In this document: positions 58,796-64,000 of the stretch, in pieces
Layout of the letters: each line of letters starts with the position of its first letter
Numbering within the stretch: position 1 is the first letter of the stretch
DNA from: Alphaproteobacteria bacterium
GTDB taxonomy: Bacteria > Pseudomonadota > Alphaproteobacteria > CAAGCB01 > CAG-977
Reading direction: 5' to 3'
NCBI GenBank assembly: GCA_900768845.1
Contig: CAAGEK010000051.1
Location: forward strand, 86,249-150,248
DNA length: 64,000 nucleotides
Notes under the pieces: generated by a model
The model's database searches: none
The model's input: the letters and a program-made list of their open reading frames with translations, nothing else
What the model was told of the DNA's origin: nothing
Translations under genes and position numbers: made by a program

Positions 58796-60208
58796 TCATA
58801 TTTTAATTTCACCCAGCATGAAGGCCGGAATCGCATTGCCGAAAGCCTTATCCGCAACAACGGATTTCACCGTTTCCCGAGTGCTTTTTTCGCCGCCCGA
58901 GCGGGGTTTTCCCGTTCTTTTATCCGGATTTCCGCCTTTCCCCTGTTTGACGCGCTTCGATTCGCCTTCCGCCGGCGCATTGTTTTCCGCCGTTTTTTGA
59001 ACAGCCGCCGCTTTTCCGGCTTCCTTCCCTTTCCGTGCGGGACGCCGCCTTTTCCCTTCCGAAGGGGCTTCCGTTTCATCAAAGGGGACGCCGTCGGGAC
59101 GCGGCAATTCGTCAATCTTGCGGCCGATCATCTTTTCAATCGCGGCCAACGCCTTGAAATCCGCCGAAGTCACAATCATAAAGGCGCGCCCCGTTTTTCC
59201 GGCTCGTCCCGTCCGGCCGATGCGGTGGATGTAATCTTCGGAATTGACGGGAACGTCAAAGTTAAAGACGTGCGACACATCGGGCAGATCAAGCCCGCGG
59301 GCGGCAACGTCGGAACAAACCATCAGCCGCGCTTTGCCGTCGCGGAAGGAAGCCAGCGTTTCCGTCCGGATCCCCTGAGGCATGTCCCCGTGCAACGCGA
59401 CCACGGAAAAGCCGTGTTTCGTCAAAGACTTGAACAATATATCGACGTCTTTTTTCCTGTTGCAAAAGATCATGGCGTTCTTTACATCTTCGGCGTTGAT
59501 CAGAGAGCGCAAAACCTCGCGTTTGCCCCGTTCGTTCGATTTGACGACGAACTGGGTCACCGTGACGGCCGTAGACGTGGGGGGATCCACGCGGATTTCG
59601 ACGGGAAAAGACATGAACTTTTTTGCCAAAGCCCTGATTTCCGGCGGCATCGTTGCGGAAAACAGCAGGGTTTGACGCATCAAAGGCAACTTTGCGGCGA
59701 TTTTTTCAATGTCCGGAATGAAGCCCATATCCAGCATCCGGTCGGCTTCATCCAGCACGAACACCTGAACGTCGCGCAGTAAAACCTTGCCGCGTTCGCA
59801 CAGGTCGATCATCCGCCCCGGCGTCGCGATCAGAACGTCCATCCCGCGGCTGAGCAGTTTTTGCTGTTCAACGACGGATTCGCCGCCGATCAGCAAGGCC
59901 ATGTTCAGCTTTTGATATTTGCCGTACTTTTGGAAACATTCGGCGATTTGCGTCGCCAATTCGCGTGTCGGCGACAAAATCAGCGTGCGCGGCATCAACG
60001 CCTTTGCCCTGCCGTTTGACAGGATGTCGATCATCGGAAGGGTGAAGGCCGCCGTTTTGCCCGTCCCCGTCTGGGCGATGCCGATAACGTCATTGCGTTT
60101 CAATATCGCCGGAATGGCCTGTTGTTGAATGGGGGTCGGTTCATTATAACCGACTTCGGCAACGGCCTTTAACGTCTTTTCACTAAGACCCAATTCGGAA
60201 AAAGTCAT
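58796..60208 (-). CDS. rhlE: DEAD-box RNA helicase, RhlE type
   Basis: 470 residues. Motifs in order are the Q motif (PTPIQQQAIPAIL), AQTGTGKT, PTRELATQI, TPGR, VLDEADRML, SAT, VCSDVAARGLDLP and HRIGRTGRAG. The C-terminal ~100 residues are lysine- and glycine-rich and bind RNA non-specifically, as in RhlE. It unwinds RNA in ribosome assembly or decay. It is divergent from the isochorismatase-type gene. Confidence 0.95.
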   Translation of the reverse strand: MTFSELGLSEKTLKAVAEVGYNEPTPIQQQAIPAILKRNDVIGIAQTGTGKTAAFTLPMIDILSNGRAKALMPRTLILSPTRELATQIAECFQKYGKYQKLNMALLIGGESVVEQQKLLSRGMDVLIATPGRMIDLCERGKVLLRDVQVFVLDEADRMLDMGFIPDIEKIAAKLPLMRQTLLFSATMPPEIRALAKKFMSFPVEIRVDPPTSTAVTVTQFVVKSNERGKREVLRSLINAEDVKNAMIFCNRKKDVDILFKSLTKHGFSVVALHGDMPQGIRTETLASFRDGKARLMVCSDVAARGLDLPDVSHVFNFDVPVNSEDYIHRIGRTGRAGKTGRAFMIVTSADFKALAAIEKMIGRKIDELPRPDGVPFDETEAPSEGKRRRPARKGKEAGKAAAVQKTAENNAPAEGESKRVKQGKGGNPDKRTGKPRSGGEKSTRETVKSVVADKAFGNAIPAFMLGEIKI

Positions 60209-60217
60209 TTTTATGTT

Positions 60218-60223
60218 TATAAT
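60218..60223 (+). promoter_or_regulatory. Possible -10 element for the isochorismatase-type operon
   Basis: TATAAT lies 54 bases before the chosen start codon, in the divergent interval with rhlE. No good -35 box was found at the usual distance. Confidence 0.4.
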
Positions 60224-60276
60224 CCGTAAAATTTATGACAGGAATAAACATATACACCGAAATGAAAGGCGGAACA

Positions 60277-60822
60277 ATGCTAATCAACAGAAACGACTCC
60301 TGTCTTTTGATCGTTGACGTTCAGGAACGGCTGGCTCCGGCGATGGACGAACCGAGAAAAGTCATCGACGGATGTGCGCGTTTGTTGAAAGGGGCGCGCA
60401 TTTTAAACGTCCCTTCAATCGTCACGGAGCAATATCCCAAAGGGTTGGGAGCCACCTTGTTCGATGTGCGCGAAGCCGCCCCCGACGACGCTTTTTTCAC
60501 CAAAACCTCCCTGTCCGCCGTTGCGGAAGACGGATTTATGCAAAAACTCGACGCCTTGAATAAAAAACAGGTCGTCATCGCCGGTATCGAAGAACACATT
60601 TGCGTTTTACAAACCGCCGTCGAACTGAAAGAAAAAGGATTCGACGTTTTCGTCGTTGCCGATGCGTGCGGTTCGCGTGTTCCCGAAAGCGAAAAATACG
60701 CCGAAGACCGTTTGAAATCCGAAAATATCGCTTTGGTCACGATTGAAATGGTTTTATTTGAATGGCTGCGCGTCGCCGGAACGCCGGAATTTAAAGAAGT
60801 GCAGAAACATCTGATTCGATAG
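60277..60822 (+). CDS. Isochorismatase-family cysteine hydrolase
   Basis: 181 residues from the ATG at 60277, which has GGCGGA upstream; an earlier frame start at 60235 lacks a site. The triad is aspartate in LLIVDVQERL, lysine in FTKTSLSA and cysteine in EEHICVLQTA. The short length and motif order match YcaC-like or nicotinamidase-related hydrolases. The substrate is unknown. It is followed by an alpha/beta hydrolase after nine bases. Confidence 0.9.
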   Translation: MLINRNDSCLLIVDVQERLAPAMDEPRKVIDGCARLLKGARILNVPSIVTEQYPKGLGATLFDVREAAPDDAFFTKTSLSAVAEDGFMQKLDALNKKQVVIAGIEEHICVLQTAVELKEKGFDVFVVADACGSRVPESEKYAEDRLKSENIALVTIEMVLFEWLRVAGTPEFKEVQKHLIR

Positions 60823-60831
60823 GCTCGAAAC

Positions 60832-61527
60832 ATGGAAAAAACAAACGTCGTTTTATTGCCGGCATTGTTGTGTACGGCGGAATTGTTCGCCGCCCAGACG
60901 ACCGCTTTCAAAGACAAGGCGCACTTTACCGTTCCCGATTTGGGAACCGGCGGAAGCATTGACGCCGTCGCCGCACGCATTTTGAACCAAGCTCCGCAAC
61001 GTTTCGTTTTGGGCGGAATATCGATGGGCGGCTATATTGCTTTTGAAATCATGCGCCAAGCCCCCGAACGCGTTGCAAAACTGATTTTAATGGATACGAC
61101 GGCCGCTCCGGATGCGCCGGAAAAGCGCGAAAGCCGTTTGAAAGGAATGGATCTCGCCCGCAAACACGGAATAACTCCGCTCGTTCGTCCCGCATTGATC
61201 GACATCATGGCTCCCCGCCACCGCGCCGACGAAAGTTTGCAAGCCGTTTTGAAACGTATGGCTTCAACCGTCGGCGTCGAAGGCTATGTCAACGAACAGA
61301 ATATCATTATGAGCCGCCCCGATTCCCGTTCCGGTCTTAAAGACATAAAGTGTCCCGTACTGGTTTGCGGCGGCGAAGAAGATATGCTGACTCCGCCCGA
61401 AAGCATGAAAAAAACAGCGGATTCCATCCCCGATGCACGGCACGTCGTCATAAAGGGCGCAGGGCACTTTCCGCCTTTGGAAGCTCCGGAAGCCGTAAAC
61501 GCCCTGTTCCAAGAATTTTTATTCTAG
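60832..61527 (+). CDS. Alpha/beta hydrolase
   Basis: 231 residues. The triad is serine in LGGISMGGYIAFE, aspartate in CGGEEDMLTP and histidine in GAGHFPPLEAPE. Cap helices lie between residues ~100 and 165. No signal peptide. It is co-transcribed with the cysteine hydrolase and overlaps the 3' end of thpR by four bases on the opposite strand. Confidence 0.92.
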   Translation: MEKTNVVLLPALLCTAELFAAQTTAFKDKAHFTVPDLGTGGSIDAVAARILNQAPQRFVLGGISMGGYIAFEIMRQAPERVAKLILMDTTAAPDAPEKRESRLKGMDLARKHGITPLVRPALIDIMAPRHRADESLQAVLKRMASTVGVEGYVNEQNIIMSRPDSRSGLKDIKCPVLVCGGEEDMLTPPESMKKTADSIPDARHVVIKGAGHFPPLEAPEAVNALFQEFLF

Positions 61528-62078
61528 TCGAAATAGCCGAACAGCGGATATTGCGCTTCGACACGGTAATACGACCCGTCGCCGTCACTGCGCGGATGGC
61601 TGGAAAACAGGGTGAAGTGGTCGATGTAAAAGCTTTCCGATCGAAACAGGTTGTTGTATTCGATGAATTTTTGGACGTCTTCGGCCGTCGTGCCGCGCAG
61701 TTTCGCCAAAGTGCAATGGGCGTGGAATTTATGCTTGTCCGCCCCCAACCCGTGACGCGAAACGACGCTTTCAAGTTTATCGTGCAGGAAATCCAACGCT
61801 TGATAATTGCTGACCCCCGCCCATAAATGGCGCATTTGCATCCCGTTTGCGAAAAATCCGACCTGAGCCATTTGCAAATCGAACGCCGGAGCTTGAATTT
61901 GTGAAAAACCGTCGTGCAGATACTCGGCGTCGTTTTCGTCAATGTTCCCGATAAAGCGCAATGTGATGTGCAAATTGTCGCGATCCGTCCACACCGCATT
62001 CGGCACTCCGCCGCGCAACGCGTAAAGCCTGTCTTTGATATGATCGGGCAATTCTATGCCGGCAAACAAGCGTATCAT
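61524..62078 (-). CDS. thpR: RNA 2',3'-cyclic phosphodiesterase ThpR (LigT)
   Basis: 184 residues. The 2H phosphoesterase fold has two HxTx motifs: HITLRFIGNI near residue 38 and HAHCTLAKL near residue 125. It opens 2',3'-cyclic phosphates on RNA and may act in tRNA processing. The N-terminus MIRLFAGIELPDHIK is typical. It is monocistronic or followed by nothing on the minus strand. Confidence 0.92.
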   Translation of the reverse strand: MIRLFAGIELPDHIKDRLYALRGGVPNAVWTDRDNLHITLRFIGNIDENDAEYLHDGFSQIQAPAFDLQMAQVGFFANGMQMRHLWAGVSNYQALDFLHDKLESVVSRHGLGADKHKFHAHCTLAKLRGTTAEDVQKFIEYNNLFRSESFYIDHFTLFSSHPRSDGDGSYYRVEAQYPLFGYFD

Positions 62079-62115
62079 CGTATTTTTCCTTTGTTGGTTT
62101 TCAAAAGTCCGGTTT

Positions 62116-62775
62116 TCATTGTAAACGGAAAGCCTTAATTAAACCTTTCACATACGGGGCGAACCGTCCGACAATCTCGTCGACGCCTCCGGCCGTAGGG
62201 TGGATGCCGTCAGGTTGCAACAAATCGGTTCTGGCAACGTTCAAATGCGGATTGAAAATGCCTTCCATAAAGAACGGATAAAGCGGGACGCCGTATTTTT
62301 TTGCCAAACGGGGATAAATGCCGTTAAACGATGCGGAGTATTCCTCTCCCGCCGAAGGGGTTGCCAGCATCCCCGCCAGCACTACTTTTATTCCCGCCGC
62401 TTGCGCTTTTTCAATGATTTGCGACAGGTTCGCCTCGACAACGGCGGGATCGACGTTCCGGAAACAATCGTTGGCTCCCAGCTCGATAATCATCATTTGA
62501 GGTTTTTGCGCTATCAAAGCCGGAGCGCGGCGCAATCCGTCCGCCGTCGTATCGCCCGAAACGCCCGCATTAAAAACGGAAACGGCCGCTCCGTCCGCAT
62601 TCAGGGCTTTTTCCAGCTTTGCCGCGAACGACTGATCCGCCGGCAAACGGTATCCGGCCGTCAGGCTGTCCCCCAAAGCGACGATCCGCAAAGTTTCCGA
62701 TGCCGGAGCGGTAGCGGAAAATGTAAGCAAAGCCCCTATGCTTCCGATAAAAATTTTGAAAAAGGCCTTTTTCAC
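62116..62775 (-). CDS. tesA: SGNH/GDSL arylesterase, TesA-like, exported
   Basis: 219 residues from GTG 62775, which has AAAGGAGG seven bases upstream. A signal peptide (KKAFFKIFIGSIGALLTFSATA) leads to the periplasm. The blocks are IVALGDSLTAGYRLP with the serine, GDTTADG, ELGANDCFR and DGIHPTAGG with aspartate and histidine. TesA is a lysophospholipase and thioesterase. In many alphaproteobacteria it lies next to lolD-type genes, but here they are absent. Confidence 0.93.
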   Translation of the reverse strand: MKKAFFKIFIGSIGALLTFSATAPASETLRIVALGDSLTAGYRLPADQSFAAKLEKALNADGAAVSVFNAGVSGDTTADGLRRAPALIAQKPQMMIIELGANDCFRNVDPAVVEANLSQIIEKAQAAGIKVVLAGMLATPSAGEEYSASFNGIYPRLAKKYGVPLYPFFMEGIFNPHLNVARTDLLQPDGIHPTAGGVDEIVGRFAPYVKGLIKAFRLQ

Positions 62776-62868
62776 GTTCAAGCCTCCTTTATTCAAACTA
62801 CAGTCTGCATTTTACGCGTTTTTTTCTAAAAAATAAATACCGGTGAATATGCAACAAAAAGGAAGCCA

Positions 62869-62898
62869 TTGACTTGCCCCCCTTTTTTGTATGACAAT
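62869..62898 (+). promoter_or_regulatory. Sigma-70-type promoter for the 280-residue protein gene
   Basis: TTGACT at 62869 and GACAAT at 62893 with 18 bases between; TATGAC at 62890 is an alternative -10. It lies about 25 bases ahead of the start codon. Confidence 0.5.
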
Positions 62899-62922
62899 GA
62901 ATGTATGTGAAAAGAGGTTTTC

Positions 62923-63765
62923 ATGCTTGATCCGCAACAAATCAATTTCAGAAACGAACGAACTCTTAAAGAATTTTTAAATCAATGGGAAGGCCAGACG
63001 CTGATCGAACGGGCGGAAGATTTAAAGTCCTGCTTAAATCTGCGCAACGTTGTCAAATCGATGGAAAAGACGGTCGCTTCCGAATTGTTGAAAGCCAAAG
63101 ACAATCCTGAAAAATGGTTGGAATTTTACAAGCTTCATCAGGCTTTGGAACAAAAAGTCGCGGATTTCGGGGGGAAACCTTCGCAACCGGCCAAAGAACA
63201 GCTTTTGTTCGACGCGATTCTTTCCAACGTTGTGCGCGGCGTCATGCATGAACAGCTGGATATCGATCCGGAAGAAGACGGTATCGATTTGACGGCCATT
63301 TTGGATGCGATGACCCCGCCCGCCGATTATTACGACGAAGAGCTGGAAACCGACGAAGATTATGCCGCCGCTTTGGAAGACGCGACGTCAAAGGACATTG
63401 CCAAAGTTCATTCCCGTCTTGCATCATTGCTCAGCAGATATAACAACGCATACACGTTGAAACGGGCGGATTATAAATTGGAAGAAGTCAAAGTCCAAAC
63501 GGTCGGCTTTTTGGGCAGCCGCCTTTTCCCCGGTTTGGGAGCGTCGACGCGTTGGATGAAAACAAAGATTCCATGCGGTAAGGGACGCGGCGATTGGATT
63601 GATACGCCGACGAGCTTTTTACTGGCCAGAACCAGTGACTTGCTTCAGGAAACCAAAGGCCGTCTGGCGATTGCGGCGGACGAACGCCGCCAAGAAGAAG
63701 AAAAAGAACGCCGCAGAGAAGCATTCGTTGCGAAAATCAAACGCGTTTTTAAAATTAAGAAATAA
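62923..63765 (+). CDS. Uncharacterised soluble protein
   Basis: 280 residues, not recognised. Mostly helical. An acidic centre (LDIDPEEDGIDL, DEELETDEDY) separates an N-terminal helical part (FLNQWEGQTLIERAEDLKSC) from a C-terminal part with GFLGSRLFPGLGASTRW and a strongly basic last 35 residues (RRQEEEKERRREAF). No signal peptide or membrane segment. GAAAAGAGG precedes the start. The basic end suggests binding of nucleic acid or membrane, which is guesswork. Confidence 0.75.
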   Translation: MLDPQQINFRNERTLKEFLNQWEGQTLIERAEDLKSCLNLRNVVKSMEKTVASELLKAKDNPEKWLEFYKLHQALEQKVADFGGKPSQPAKEQLLFDAILSNVVRGVMHEQLDIDPEEDGIDLTAILDAMTPPADYYDEELETDEDYAAALEDATSKDIAKVHSRLASLLSRYNNAYTLKRADYKLEEVKVQTVGFLGSRLFPGLGASTRWMKTKIPCGKGRGDWIDTPTSFLLARTSDLLQETKGRLAIAADERRQEEEKERRREAFVAKIKRVFKIKK

Positions 63766-64000
63766 ATCCCCCTGATAAAAAACAAAGCTTATTATTTCCC
63801 GTTGTTATTGCGATCGCTTGCAATAATTGCTACCCTTCCATGTTTGAGAGAGAGGGGAGGGGGGGCAGAGAAGCTTTAATTTGCGATAATTTATTGAGTG
63901 GAATTACATTGAGTGGATATTTTTTTATCGGCGGTGAGAGGGAGAGAGGGGACGGGGTGCGGCGGGTAGGTTTTGGCGGGATTTTATACAGTGGCGCGAA
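63766..64000. other. Window end with a purine-rich tract and no gene seen
   Basis: The stretch holds a long G/A-rich run (about 63848-63870) and GAGAGGGAGAGAGGGG near 63936. TTGCGAT-type words recur. No frame of any length or terminator was found; it may be intergenic or the start of another gene beyond the window. Confidence 0.4.

Noticed and set aside
56074..58806. A 910-codon plus-strand frame across dotH, dotI, the lipoprotein and the VirB8 gene
   Set aside because: It runs antisense to four well-supported genes and shows no domain.

Overview
This window reads as a chromosomal segment of an alphaproteobacterium. Three features support that. The block maf, rng-like, yacG and tRNA-Phe is in the usual alphaproteobacterial order. 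The flagellar regulators FliX and FlaF are alphaproteobacterial families. The pairs ppx-rlmE and priA/fsa/xerC are also typical. Moderate GC and a Dot/Icm-like (type IVB) secretion core next to flagellar genes would suit an uncultured, host- or gut-associated lineage, but that placement is inference. Genes are dense, overlaps of the ATGA kind are frequent, and no rRNA, CRISPR array or intact insertion sequence was seen.

Layout. 0-9 kb: exopolyphosphatase/GppA, two rRNA methyltransferases (RlmE, RsmB-like), an unrecognised HExxH protein, OsmC, PriA, a small transaldolase, XerC. 9.3-11.5 kb: three tandem paralogous membrane proteins of unknown function. 11.6-23 kb: mostly metabolism and repair (MarC, nitroreductase, an ATP-grasp enzyme with an esterase, OGG1-type glycosylase, two lipoproteins, RsmE, GAF-HD-GYP phosphodiesterase, PmbA/TldE, MarR, a D-2-hydroxyacid dehydrogenase, AlaA-like aminotransferase). 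24-32 kb: phosphoethanolamine transferase-like protein, FAD dehydrogenase, alkylation-repair pair (Ogt and AlkD-like), GNAT, an alpha/beta hydrolase divergent from a LysR regulator, a formylglycine-enzyme-like protein. 32.3-35.4 kb: a small two-strand element, tRNA-Phe, yacG, rng-like, maf, dksA. 35.5-45.3 kb: flagellar genes fliX, flgI, a rod-binding protein, an FlgN-like protein, flgK, a very long flgL and flaF, interrupted by a decayed IS200-type transposase and a small periplasmic binding protein operon. 45.7-58 kb: the type IV secretion cluster on the minus strand. 58-64 kb: hydrolases, a RhlE-like helicase, an isochorismatase-type hydrolase, ThpR, TesA, and an unrecognised 280-residue protein.

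The main object of interest is the secretion cluster. Read in its direction of transcription it encodes a VirB8-like protein, a very small lipoprotein, a second VirB8/DotI-like protein, DotH/IcmK, DotG/IcmE and a VirB11/DotB-type ATPase. The DotG homologue is about 2,660 residues. Between one N-terminal membrane helix and a C-terminal VirB10 domain it carries roughly 1,970 residues of a degenerate glycine/aspartate repeat, including twelve highly similar 54-56-residue super-repeats in two clusters. DotH ends in what looks like a SPOR domain. Together these suggest an envelope-spanning machine with an unusually long periplasmic element and a link to peptidoglycan. The FlgL expansion (814 residues with about five copies of an internal domain) is a second case of repeat growth in a surface structure.
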